A DNA stretch of 64,000 nucleotides, taken from contig NZ_BNJG01000001.1 of assembly GCF_016587375.1 (NCBI RefSeq), positions 1,798,001-1,862,000 on the forward strand. Reading direction: 5' to 3'. Below, one piece after another: positions 36,798 through 45,218 of this stretch. How positions within the stretch are numbered: position 1 is the stretch's first letter; every line of letters begins with the position of its first letter. The notes under the pieces are model-generated. The model saw nothing but the letters and a program-made list of their open reading frames with translations, was not told the origin of the DNA and did not search any database. The translations under genes and the position numbers were made by a program. Source of the DNA: Ktedonobacter robiniae. Its GTDB lineage: Bacteria > Chloroflexota > Ktedonobacteria > Ktedonobacterales > Ktedonobacteraceae.

Positions 36798-38162
36798 TTA
36801 GGCGAGGTTTTGGAGGAAGCGGGCGACCGTGCGGATGCCGCGGTAGAATTGGGCGAGCGAGTATTTTTCGTTGGGGGCGTGGAGGTTGTCGTCGGGGAGG
36901 CCGAAGCCCATGAGGACGACGGGGACGTGGAGGATCTCGTTGAAGAGGGCTGCGACGGGGATCGAGCCGCCTTCGCGGAGGTAGATGGGTTCTTTGCCGT
37001 AGGTCTCTTTGAGGGCCTGGGTGGCGGCGACCATGGCGGGGTTGTCCAGGTCGACGACGAGGCCTTCGCCGCCGTGCAGGTTTTGGACGGTGACCTTGAC
37101 GCCTTCGGGGGCTGCGTCGTGGACGGCCTTCTCAAAGAGGGGGAAGATCTCTTTAGAGATGAGGTCGGGCGGGAGGCGCAGGCTGATTTTGGCTTTGGCG
37201 ACGGCTGGGATGACCGTTTTGGCGCCATCGCCGATGAAGCCGCCGGCGATGCCGTGGACCTCTAGCGTGGGGCGCGCACTGATGCGCTCCAGGGGCGGGT
37301 GTTCTGCCTCACCAACGAGTTGCGAGACGCCCATTTCCTCGCGCAGGGCCTCGGCGAAGTTCAGGGGGTCATTCTCCCAGAAGTCGCGCTCAACCTGGGC
37401 GGCGAGGCGTAGTTTGTCGTAGAGGCCAGGGATATGGATGTGTCCCTGCTCGTCCTTCAGTTTGCTGATGATGATGGCAAGGGCGTGCAGGGGATTGGGG
37501 GCGATGCCGCCGTAGGTGCCTGAGTGCAGGTCGCGCCTGGCGCCTTGAACTTCGACCTCGGTGTAGATGATACCACGCAGGCCGGTGATCAAGGCCGGGG
37601 TCTCGGGTCCGGGCATGTGGGTGTCACAGATGAAGGCGGCGTCGCAGCCCAGGGGTTCGGGAGTGGTACGCACGTAGTGCTCGATGGACTCACCTCCAGC
37701 CTCTTCCTCGCCCTCGATGAGGACCTTGACGTTTACGGGCAGTTTGCCATCGACGGCCATGAGGGACTCTAGAGCTTTAAAGACGAGCATGGTCTGCCCT
37801 TTATCGTCGCATGCGCCACGGCAATAGATGTTGCCATTGCGGATGGTTGGCTCGAAGGGGGGTGTGTCCCAGAGTTCCACGGGATCGACGGGTTGGACGT
37901 CGTAGTGCCCGTAAATAAGCACGGTAGGCTTGCCAGGGGCATTGAGCCACTCTCCATACACGAGGGGATGGCCCTGGGTCGCGATAACCTCGACTTTGTC
38001 GAAGCCGATGCTCTGCAGGTCGCGGGCGGCGTATTCAGCAGCGGCACGGACGTCGCCTGCGTGCTCTGGCAGGGTGCTGATGCTGGGGATGCGCAGCCAG
38101 CCTTTCAGTTCGTCGAGGAAGCGTTCCTCGTGTTCGGTAATATATGTTTCTAGCTGTGTCAT
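36798..38162 (-). CDS. M20-family metallopeptidase, second paralogue
   Basis: 454 residues. YGHYDVQPVDPVELWDTPPF, RGACDDKGQ, EGEEEAGGES and the late LREGGSIPVAA show all metal and catalytic residues. Similar to the gene downstream but not so close that the duplication is recent. Likely cytosolic dipeptidase. Ends at a TAA-type stop right after an R4 array. Confidence 0.9.
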   Translation of the reverse strand: MTQLETYITEHEERFLDELKGWLRIPSISTLPEHAGDVRAAAEYAARDLQSIGFDKVEVIATQGHPLVYGEWLNAPGKPTVLIYGHYDVQPVDPVELWDTPPFEPTIRNGNIYCRGACDDKGQTMLVFKALESLMAVDGKLPVNVKVLIEGEEEAGGESIEHYVRTTPEPLGCDAAFICDTHMPGPETPALITGLRGIIYTEVEVQGARRDLHSGTYGGIAPNPLHALAIIISKLKDEQGHIHIPGLYDKLRLAAQVERDFWENDPLNFAEALREEMGVSQLVGEAEHPPLERISARPTLEVHGIAGGFIGDGAKTVIPAVAKAKISLRLPPDLISKEIFPLFEKAVHDAAPEGVKVTVQNLHGGEGLVVDLDNPAMVAATQALKETYGKEPIYLREGGSIPVAALFNEILHVPVVLMGFGLPDDNLHAPNEKYSLAQFYRGIRTVARFLQNLA

Positions 38163-38532
38163 GAAGTAAGAAACCCTTTCTATTTTTCCAAGTTTTATTC
38201 GCCCAAGCCATATTCAGAAAAGGAGTTTTTTTCATCCTATCAGCTAGGAAGGGGGGTTGTCCAGTGGTGCACCGCCCATGCAAGGGAGGAGCAAGGCCAC
38301 AAGGCAGTTAAAGGTAGATTACCTGGGTGCGTTGGTGAGACGGTGGGATGGTAAGAAACAGATGATCTATAGTGCGAGATGCCGAAAGTGAACGTTTTAG
38401 GCTGCGCCTACAGGCCATTAATGGCATTTGGACGCGCTAAAGCAAGTCCCTACCGGAGAGGAGAGCGTTTCCCAATTCCCCAACAAATCATGAATCGGGC
38501 GCCTATATTGAGTATGGGACGGGATTTGGTTG
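38163..38532. other. 370-bp intergenic region with repeat R2 and partial R1
   Basis: R2 copy at 38394-38457 and a partial R1 (TGAATCGGGCGCCTAT, 38491-38506). The truncated ATPase gene ends into this repeat DNA. Confidence 0.55.
38394..38457 (+). repeat. Dispersed repeat R2
   Basis: GTTTTAGGCTGCGCCTACAG followed by GCCATTAATGGC, GGACGCGCTAAAGC and GTCCCTACCGGA. The better preserved copy is at 47049-47113. Confidence 0.75.
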
Positions 38533-38877
38533 TTAAGGTGCGCGATTGGTGGGTGGAATGGTTGTGAGCGATTGTGTTTCGAGCGCGAGGTAGAAGATGG
38601 TGCCGTAGGAGGGGCGGAGGTACTGGGAGGCGACGTCGAGCGCGGGATCCTGGGTAGCGAAGGGGGGCGTGGCGGTCGCGATGTCGAGCATGAGCTGGAG
38701 GGCGAGGGAGGATTTACCGGAGCGGGGGTCACCGCTGAGGAAGGTCAGGCCGACGGGGAGGAGGTTTTGGATGATCCAGGATTCGTGCGTGGGAAGGAAG
38801 ACGGGGAGATCGGAGAAGGCGGTGAAGGGCATGTCGGGGCGGGCAAAGAGTTCTGAGAGGTTAGGTGTAGTGGTCAT
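38533..38877 (-). pseudogene. Truncated RepA/AAA_25-like ATPase, N-terminal piece
   Basis: 114 residues. Contains a Walker A motif GDPRSGKSSLALQL after the usual FLPTHESWIIQNLLPVG lead-in of RepA-like ATPases carried by plasmids and mobile elements. The strand before Walker B (IFYLALE) is present, then the protein changes into unrelated sequence and stops. The family is normally over 300 residues. Likely a broken remnant of a mobile element; the join lies near 38585. Confidence 0.65.
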
Positions 38878-39333
38878 AGAAGCTCCTTATCTGTTTGTAG
38901 GGGTGACGATGTAGGAGTCTGGCGTTACGAGGGTGTTTTTATGTGTGCATAGAAGATGCTATATGATATATAGTTATATTAATTGTATATAAAGTGTAAT
39001 TGAGAATGGATGTGTTTGTCAAGGGTAACGGGGATAGATTGAAGAAATTGGAGGAAGTGGGGAGCGTGGGGGGACGACGCCCAATATGTAGACGCGCTGC
39101 TAAAGCACGCGCCTACATATCGGGGGCGGTGCCAGGCGGAGTTGGGTCGTGAGGGGCGCCGCAAGGCGGGGGCACAAGGTCGGGTGCTTGTCAACCCCCA
39201 TTCGGGGGCACGGACCCGCCTGCATGGGACAGGCGAGCAGGGCGTTTTCGAGCATGTCGATAGTCGCGCCGAATTGCTGCTAGAGGGCGATCCTCCACAA
39301 TGGGTCTAGCTTACGCTTCTCCTTCCTAAGCAT
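38878..39333. other. 456-bp intergenic region, AT-rich then repeat-rich
   Basis: An AT-rich stretch (38945-38995) with TATATAGTTATATTAATTGT is followed by an R3 palindrome (39084-39120) and an R7-like segment (39195-39260). No gene seen. Confidence 0.5.
39084..39120. repeat. Dispersed repeat R3, palindromic
   Basis: ATATGTAGACGCG-CTGCTAAAGCA-CGCGCCTACATAT, split here at its arms. Related sequence at 49932-49961, in the loop of hairpin 15 (53022-53060) and at the ends of hairpin 4. Confidence 0.7.
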
Positions 39334-40014
39334 TTAATCAAGCCGTTGATGCAAGAACTCGATGGTACGCTCCCAGGAAAGTTGCGTGGCCTGGGCGTTA
39401 TACTCGGGGCGATTCTCCTCAAAGAACCAGTGTTTGGTCCCTGGATATGTAAAGACGGCTACTGGCCTCCCCGCGGCCTGGAGTTCCTGCTCCATCTCTG
39501 CGGCAGACTCCACTGGTCTAAAAGGGTCATCCTCCGCGAAGTGGCAGAGGTATGCCGCCTTCGCACTGCGATAATCCAGTCCGGGGTAGGAGTCATAAAA
39601 GGTCACGACTGCGGCGATCTCCTCGGCCAGGGTAACGGACATGTCGAGCGCGTAGGCGCCTCCCAGTGAAAAGCCAACGAGGGCGAGTTTGCTACTACTG
39701 TCGGCCTGATGGGTCGCACTATGTTGACGCAGGACCTGCATCGCTCCCGCAATGTCGCCGCGCCACCGCTCCACATCTTGATCCAGCGCCTCGCTCAACG
39801 CGTGCGCCTCCTCGACCGACGTGGTTGTCTTGCCGTGGTAGAGGTCGGGGGCGAGCGCCACGAAGCCAGCCTCTGCGAGCCGATCGCAGACCTGCTGAAA
39901 CGGCTCCGTCAGCCCCCACCAGGCATGTAGGATCAGCACACCTGGTCCGCTGTCCTGCTCGGGAACGGCCAGATAGGCGCTAATCGTTCTGCCATCAACT
40001 TGAAATTCTCTCAT
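39334..40014 (-). CDS. Dienelactone hydrolase family protein
   Basis: 226 residues, family length. VLILHAWWGLTEPFQQVCDR is the oxyanion region; the nucleophile elbow GFSLGG has Ser where classical dienelactone hydrolase has Cys; the late Asp (EDDPF) and His (GTKHWF) complete a triad. Probably an esterase of unknown substrate. AAGGAGGAC precedes the ATG. Confidence 0.87.
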   Translation of the reverse strand: MREFQVDGRTISAYLAVPEQDSGPGVLILHAWWGLTEPFQQVCDRLAEAGFVALAPDLYHGKTTTSVEEAHALSEALDQDVERWRGDIAGAMQVLRQHSATHQADSSSKLALVGFSLGGAYALDMSVTLAEEIAAVVTFYDSYPGLDYRSAKAAYLCHFAEDDPFRPVESAAEMEQELQAAGRPVAVFTYPGTKHWFFEENRPEYNAQATQLSWERTIEFLHQRLD

Positions 40015-40466
40015 ACTGTCCTCCTTAAAGTGCTCAAGAAACGCACTGCTTCTGGTTAGAAGTCATGAACAGTGTTCGATTCCTGCATCTTTCGACAACT
40101 GCCCGGCGCGGCTGGCCGTACAGCAACCCATTCTCTGAGGCAAAGGCGAAAACGGTAGCGGGAAGAGAAGGGAGCTCGCTCATGCAGGAGGGAACCTGGT
40201 TGCGTTACCCAGAAAGCACGCCACCCATGCAGGAGGAGCAGGGAAGCGTTGCCGGGATATCCACGCACAGACAGGATGGGCATGGACGTGCTTCTGATGG
40301 CTTCTGATATATATAGGTGATGCATGCTTTTTGGACGAAGACCCTTGCATAGCTCACTAAGGCTCGCGTAATATAGAAAGACATCAGAGAGACATCCCCT
40401 TTCACCAATGGGTGACACATATTCCTTTGAATGGATGGAGAACACTGAAAGAAAAGATAGGATGGG
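40015..40466. other. 452-bp divergent intergenic region
   Basis: Holds the ribosome site of the dienelactone hydrolase gene at its left edge. Open frames run across but show no family and overlap the next gene. I see no hairpin or known repeat here. Confidence 0.4.
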
Positions 40467-41498
40467 ATGAGCAGAGCTATGCGTGAACCACCGAGGATTA
40501 GCGAGGAAGACCTTCGTGCCTGTTTGCAGGACCAGTATGATCTGAGCCCCGTCACGCTGACGTTTCTTCCCCTGGGTCATGATTACGACGCCGGGATATA
40601 TCGTGTGGAAAGCGAGCAGGGAACAGCCTATGCGCTCAAAGCCACGACGAGATCGCTCTACGAACCACGATGCCTGGTTCCTCGCTATCTCAACAATCAG
40701 GGGATTGCATCGGTTGTGGCTCCCATCCCCAACCGCAGAGGTGCATTGTGGGCCCAACTCTCGGATTGGACCGTGATCGTCTACCCCTGGATCTCCGGAG
40801 AGAGTAACTTAACGGGGATGACGGACGAGCAGTGGAAGCAGGTGGGAAACATCTTCCAACAGATTCACCAGGTCATGCTGCCGCCTGGTGGTTTTGCGTC
40901 CTTGCGCAAGGAGACCTTTGATCCAACAGAATATGTTCGATGGGTACGTGCCTTTAAAACCCAACAGGCCCATGCTCAAGACGGAGGTGCCTCACAGCGT
41001 GCGCTTCGCTCCTCCTGGGTGGCGCATCAGTCCACGATTCATACGGTGGTGACCTCCCTGGAAAAGCTGGCAGTGGTGCTCCAGTCGCGACCATTGCCCT
41101 ACGTCATCTGTCACGCCGACCTGCATGCAAGAAATCTGATCCGGAATCGAGCGGGCCAGGTGTTTGTGGTCGATTGGGATGAGGTGATGCTGGCCCCCAA
41201 AGAGCGTGATTTCATCTTTGTCAGGCCACCACACGCTGAGGCGTTTTTTCAGGGTTATGGGCAGGAGGAGATCGATTGGGTGACTCTCACCTACTTCCTC
41301 TGGGAACGGGTCGTACAAGATCTGATCGAGTGTACCCACAACGTGTGTTTCAGGGATGATTGGGGAGAAGAAAGCAGGGCCGAGGCCGTCCAATTGCTTG
41401 ATGTAATCCTGGCAGAGGACAGCGGCCACATCGACGCTGCCTATAAAGCCGCGGCCCATCTCCCAAGAGATCTCACCTTTCACAGAAAGAACTCTTGA
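40467..41498 (+). CDS. APH-family phosphotransferase
   Basis: 343 residues. VICHADLHARNLI is the catalytic loop (HxD with Asn), VVDWDEVMLAPKERDFIFV the Mg2+ Asp region, typical of spectinomycin- and aminoglycoside-type kinases of this fold; resistance is possible but not shown. AGGATGGG precedes the ATG at 40467; a second ATG four codons later is also possible. Confidence 0.82.
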   Translation: MSRAMREPPRISEEDLRACLQDQYDLSPVTLTFLPLGHDYDAGIYRVESEQGTAYALKATTRSLYEPRCLVPRYLNNQGIASVVAPIPNRRGALWAQLSDWTVIVYPWISGESNLTGMTDEQWKQVGNIFQQIHQVMLPPGGFASLRKETFDPTEYVRWVRAFKTQQAHAQDGGASQRALRSSWVAHQSTIHTVVTSLEKLAVVLQSRPLPYVICHADLHARNLIRNRAGQVFVVDWDEVMLAPKERDFIFVRPPHAEAFFQGYGQEEIDWVTLTYFLWERVVQDLIECTHNVCFRDDWGEESRAEAVQLLDVILAEDSGHIDAAYKAAAHLPRDLTFHRKNS

Positions 41499-41522
41499 TG
41501 AAACTTCTCCGATCCAGAGGTG

Positions 41523-41636
41523 ATTTTCGTCCTTCGCTGTAAAACGCCAGTTGATGGTCACTTGCTCCTGATTGCGATCGTGCTGCCAGGCTTCCACTTG
41601 TAAACGAACGTCTTCAATGGTGGTCAGCCGTCGATA
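41523..41636 (-). pseudogene. Remnant of an IS630-family transposase C-terminus
   Basis: On the minus strand the translation includes YRRLTTIEDVRLQVEAWQ and INWRFTAKDE, which match the end of IS630-type transposases (a conserved 'VEAWQ...R N...I.W.F...DAR' pattern). Upstream and downstream parts are missing; it runs straight into the end of the kinase gene. Confidence 0.55.
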
Positions 41637-41672
41637 GGCGCTCGATTTATCGCGTGCAAGGCGATTTATCGC
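41634..41672 (-). repeat. Dispersed repeat R1, inverted copy
   Basis: Minus-strand sequence GCGATAAATCGCC, TTGCACGCGATAAATCGAGC, GCCTAT. Directly abuts the IS630 remnant. Confidence 0.75.
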
Positions 41673-41767
41673 CCGAAAACTGGCTCGCCTGTATCTCACC
41701 ATAACGCCACGTGTCGCCCCCAAACCTCAACGTCGAGCCACATGATTTGTCACAACCCGGTGCCACT

Positions 41768-41870
41768 GCGATAATGTAGTTTCACAAATAAATGTGGATT
41801 ATCATGAGAGCCAGCAGAGCGTGGCAGGCATTTCCATAACCCGTTTTAATTTGTGAAACTACATTATCGC
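41768..41870. mobile_element. MITE-like element with 22-bp perfect terminal inverted repeats
   Basis: GCGATAATGTAGTTTCACAA + AT at 41768-41789 is exactly inverted at 41849-41870, enclosing 59 bp without coding potential. No clear target duplication. The layout is that of a miniature non-autonomous element. Confidence 0.55.
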
Positions 41871-42050
41871 GGGGGATGCGGCGGGTTTGGGAAGGATGTG
41901 CGATTTATCGCGGGGATACGGGGTGGTGAGGATGGTGTGCGTGTTTTTCCTTTGGGGCGAGGGGCGAGGGGGACAAGCGAGCGTTTTTTTCAATTGGGGA
42001 CAAGGGTGGCGCCCGCATTTTCAATGGGGCGCCGGGGGTAAGGTGGATGG

Positions 42051-43391
42051 TTAGTTTTTTTCGGGGGTGAGGAGGGTGGTGCGTTTGTCGCGGAGGTATT
42101 GGGCGATCTGGGCGGGTTCCTCTTTGCGGAGGGCCTGGGCTTTGATGTCGGCGAGGACGTTGCTCCATTGCTCTTTGGCGGTGAGGAAGCGGTTGTCGCG
42201 GGCGAGGAGTTCCTCGAAGATGTGGCGTTCGAGTTCGTGCCAGAGGGAGCGGTCGCGGCCATCGAGGTCGCCTTCGCCGGGTTCGTAGTCCTGGTCGCTG
42301 GTGTGGTTGTCGATGCGGGCATGGAGGGGGGTGAAGTGCTGGCGGAGCATTTCTTCCATGCGTGATATGTCGAGGGAGCCGGCGTCGAAGGCGAGGGTGC
42401 CCGTGAGGGTGACCTGGACGACGGGGGGCTTCTCGGTCTGGGCGTAGGCGGGGCCTTTGTCCTGGCAGTAGGATTCGAGGCGCAGATAGATGTCTTCGGG
42501 CTCGTTGAGGCCGTCAACGCGGATCTCGTGGCGCACGAAGGGGCGACGGGTGCTCTTGAGGCGCTCGGCGTGATGGATGCGCTCTTTCTTCTCCAGGTTG
42601 ATGATGCGTCCGGGCTCGTCGGTATCGATCTCGACGTAGTAGTAGCCACGGTCCTCCCACTGGACCTCTTCGGCGCTACAGGTCTCGGTGGAGCCGGGAT
42701 TGTAGATCCAGCCGTCGAATTCATAGGGTTTGTGGACGTGGCCGAGGGCGAGATAGTCGACCTGGCCGCTGAGGGCCTGGAACTGGGCCATGGTGGGAAG
42801 ACCCTGGATGCGGGCGACCATGCCATCGATGCCAGTGTGCATCATGAGCAGGCGGTAGGCGACGCCGGAGGCGTCTTCGTCGGCGCGGGCGTCCTGGAGG
42901 GCGTGCGACATGCCTTCGAGGGCACGGGAGGTTGAGGAGCCAAGCCAGTGGATGCCGTAGACGCGCAGATTGCCATCGAGGAGGTCAACATAAGCGCCGA
43001 GCATGTTTTGCTGGTCCCAGGGTTCGAGCTGGGGCATGCCGTCGACCATGCGCGGCTGGAGCAGGACGAGATAGCCCTGGTAGCAGAGGAATTGCAGCCA
43101 GGAGGTACCCTCACGGTAGTAGCTGCGGTCGTGGTTGCCTTCGATGGCGATGACGGGGATGTTGGCGTCCTTGAGCTTCTTGAGGCCTTCGATGGCGTGG
43201 ATGAGGGTCAGGGCATCGATGGCGCGCTTGTTGAAGAGGTCGCCGGCGATGACCATGAAGTCGACACGGCGCTCGATGGCTTCGTCGACGAGTTCCCAGA
43301 AGGCCCATGTGAAGTCGTTGAAACGTTCGCGGACGCCGTATTGTTCATAGCCCAGGTGGGTGTCCGCGCAGTGTATGAAGGATGCGCGCAT
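42051..43391 (-). CDS. DNA repair exonuclease, SbcD/Mre11-like
   Basis: 446 residues from ATG at 43391 (MRASFIHCADTHLG). Phosphoesterase motifs: CADTHLG, GDLFNK, EGNHDRS, HTG near 215 and GHVHKPY. C-terminal capping region of about 180 residues. Such nucleases cut DNA ends and hairpins with an SbcC/Rad50 partner; no SbcC is in this window. This may matter because the surrounding DNA is full of long palindromes, which are SbcCD substrates in E. coli. Confidence 0.88.
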   Translation of the reverse strand: MRASFIHCADTHLGYEQYGVRERFNDFTWAFWELVDEAIERRVDFMVIAGDLFNKRAIDALTLIHAIEGLKKLKDANIPVIAIEGNHDRSYYREGTSWLQFLCYQGYLVLLQPRMVDGMPQLEPWDQQNMLGAYVDLLDGNLRVYGIHWLGSSTSRALEGMSHALQDARADEDASGVAYRLLMMHTGIDGMVARIQGLPTMAQFQALSGQVDYLALGHVHKPYEFDGWIYNPGSTETCSAEEVQWEDRGYYYVEIDTDEPGRIINLEKKERIHHAERLKSTRRPFVRHEIRVDGLNEPEDIYLRLESYCQDKGPAYAQTEKPPVVQVTLTGTLAFDAGSLDISRMEEMLRQHFTPLHARIDNHTSDQDYEPGEGDLDGRDRSLWHELERHIFEELLARDNRFLTAKEQWSNVLADIKAQALRKEEPAQIAQYLRDKRTTLLTPEKN

Positions 43392-43446
43392 AAGGGTTAT
43401 GCCTTTCTTTTTTTGGTATATTCCAATAAATTGGGGGGGAATTTTT

Positions 43447-43501
43447 GTGGGGACACCCCACGCCCCGGCAGGAGGGAGACCCTCCTGCACCTCCCCTTTT
43501 T
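43447..43501 (-). repeat. R4 single unit
   Basis: GGGGACACCCCACGCCCCGG, then CAGGAGGGAGACCCTCCTGC. Placed just 5' of the SbcD-like gene, as R4 arrays are 5' of other genes. Confidence 0.7.
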
Positions 43502-43504
43502 GTG

Positions 43505-43903
43505 TTACATGGTGGCTGGGCCGGTCATGAAGGCGCGAACGGCGGCGGCGACGAGGATCAGGGCGGCGATGCCGTAGATCAGGGCGTCGGTGCGCGGTTT
43601 TTTGCCGCTGGATGCGTAGGTGGTGGCGACGGGTATGGCGAAGATGACGATGGCTCCATAGACGTAGTGGAGGTAGTAGAGGTTGGAGCCGCCGCCGGGT
43701 TTGAGGCCCGAGGCTACCATGATGAGGCCGAGAAGGCCTTGTAGGGCGGCGAGGCCGACGGCGATGTACATGCCAATCGCCAGGGGCCGGGTGACACCTG
43801 ATTTACGGAAATATTGCACGAAGCTCCAGATCATGACGATGGCGCCTGAGAGAAAGATCAGGTATGGGTTGTATTGATGAAGGGTTAGTACGAGTCCAGT
43901 CAA
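43505..43903 (-). CDS. Small four-helix membrane protein
   Basis: 132 residues, four hydrophobic helices (about 14-32, 40-62, 76-95, 106-126), histidines at 9 and 79. The layout resembles small haem- or quinone-linked membrane proteins, but I see no firm family. TTG start with GAGGAG 9 bases upstream; no better start exists. Confidence 0.6.
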   Translation of the reverse strand: MTGLVLTLHQYNPYLIFLSGAIVMIWSFVQYFRKSGVTRPLAIGMYIAVGLAALQGLLGLIMVASGLKPGGGSNLYYLHYVYGAIVIFAIPVATTYASSGKKPRTDALIYGIAALILVAAAVRAFMTGPATM

Positions 43904-44055
43904 GGTGATAACTCCTCAAGGAATCTATTCTTTGCCTACCTGGCATAACCGGTAAGGGTTGTGGATGCTGTGTTGTAATATAGCGCGAGTGGGGAGGAAA
44001 AACAAGTTGGGTAAGGTATGGTGGTATGGGGATTTGCAGGTAATTCAGTTTTTGG

Positions 44056-44094
44056 GCGATAAATCGCCTTGCGCGCGATAAATCGGGCGCCTAT
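44056..44094 (+). repeat. Dispersed repeat R1
   Basis: GCGATAAATCGCC, TTGCGCGCGATAAATCGGGC, GCCTAT. Third full copy. Confidence 0.8.
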
Positions 44095-44135
44095 GTTAGG
44101 CATGGAGCACGAGTGGGAAGGAAAAACAAGTTAGT

Positions 44136-44196
44136 CACTGGAAAAGGGGATGTGGTGGGCTGGCAGAGCCAGCCCACCACATCCCCTTTTCCAGTG
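44136..44196. terminator. Long perfect palindrome (hairpin 13)
   Basis: 29-bp arms (44136-44164, 44168-44196) around AGA, 12 bp after the galU stop on the minus strand. Confidence 0.88.
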
Positions 44197-44208
44197 AGCA
44201 AAAAAGGA

Positions 44209-45099
44209 TTAGCACTCATTGAGTTTCTGGTCTTGGAGGACGGAGTGCATGTATTCGCGGAGGGCGGGGGCTAGCTCGGGGCGTTTGAGAGCGTAGGCGA
44301 TGGAGGTCTTGAGCAGGCCGAGGGGGGTGCCGGTGTCGAAGCGCTCGCCGTCGAAGCGGAGGCCGTAGCAGCGGCCGGATTCGGCCTGGCGCTGGAGGGC
44401 GTCGGTGAGCTGAATCTCGCCGCCTTTGCCGGGCTGGGTGTGCTCTAGAAGTTCGAAGATGTCGGATGAGAGGACATAGCGACCGGCAACGGCCAGGTTG
44501 GAGGGGGCCTCTTCGGGGTCGGGCTTCTCGACCATGTGGGAGATTTTGATGAAGTCGTTTTCGCCTTTGACGGCCTCGCCGGCGACGATGCCAAAGGATG
44601 AGATCTCTTCTTTGGGGACCTCGAAGAGGGAGATGACGCTGCTCTGGGTGCGCTCGAAGAGTTCAATCATGCGGGGCAGGCAGGGTGTTTCGGGAGCAAC
44701 TAGGTCATCGCCGAGCATGACGACGAAGGGCTCGTTGCCCACGAGGTGTTTGGCGCAAAGAACGGCATGGCCCAGGCCATGAGCCTCTGGCTGGCGGACG
44801 GCGGCGAATGAGGCCAGGGTCTGTACGCGGCGCAGCTCCTCTAGCTCTTTGAGCTTGCCTTTGCGCTCAAGGGTGCGCTCCAGGTCAGGGAAGGAGTCAA
44901 AATGGTCTTCAATGCTGCGCTTGCTGGAGCTGGTGACAAAAATAATCTCTTCGATTCCAGCGGCCACGGCCTCTTCTACGATGTATTGTAACGTCGGTCG
45001 ATCGACGAGGGGTAACATCTCTTTGGGGATTACTTTACTTGCTGGCAGAACACGAGTGCCTAGACCAGCTACCGGCAGTACGGCTTTACGAATGCTCAT
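44209..45099 (-). CDS. galU: UTP-glucose-1-phosphate uridylyltransferase
   Basis: 296 residues from ATG at 45099, which has a perfect AGGAGG 4 bases upstream. GLGTRVLPASKVIPKEMLP is the nucleotide loop; EEIIFVTSSSKRSIEDHFD and MLGDDLV follow in family order. Makes UDP-glucose, the substrate of the UDP-glucose dehydrogenase at 22.7 kb. Confidence 0.94.
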   Translation of the reverse strand: MSIRKAVLPVAGLGTRVLPASKVIPKEMLPLVDRPTLQYIVEEAVAAGIEEIIFVTSSSKRSIEDHFDSFPDLERTLERKGKLKELEELRRVQTLASFAAVRQPEAHGLGHAVLCAKHLVGNEPFVVMLGDDLVAPETPCLPRMIELFERTQSSVISLFEVPKEEISSFGIVAGEAVKGENDFIKISHMVEKPDPEEAPSNLAVAGRYVLSSDIFELLEHTQPGKGGEIQLTDALQRQAESGRCYGLRFDGERFDTGTPLGLLKTSIAYALKRPELAPALREYMHSVLQDQKLNEC

Positions 45100-45218
45100 C
45101 GGTCCTCCTGATAATAAGAGCACAGAAGTGACGCCTTACTATCTGGCGCTCGACTTCTCTTTTACTATTGTAGTGTATGTACTTATGGTTGGTCAATCTG
45201 TGCCAGGGAGATACAACC

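Larger units (their letters stand above)
41499..42050. other. 552-bp scrap region: IS630 remnant, R1, MITE-like repeat, G-rich tail
   Basis: Made of small degraded elements placed next to each other (listed separately). The last 160 bp (41890-42050) are strongly G-rich on the plus strand with repeated GGGGACAAG and GGCGCC words. No intact gene. Confidence 0.55.
43904..44208. other. 305-bp intergenic region with R1 and hairpin 13
   Basis: R1 at 44056-44094, then hairpin 13 against the galU end. No gene. Confidence 0.6.

Noticed and set aside
38418..38732. Second minus-strand frame overlapping the truncated ATPase
   Set aside because: Pro/Ser-rich translation is a typical shadow; the Walker A frame is the real one.
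40056..40757. Minus-strand open frame of 233 codons
   Set aside because: Overlaps the kinase gene and has no family features.
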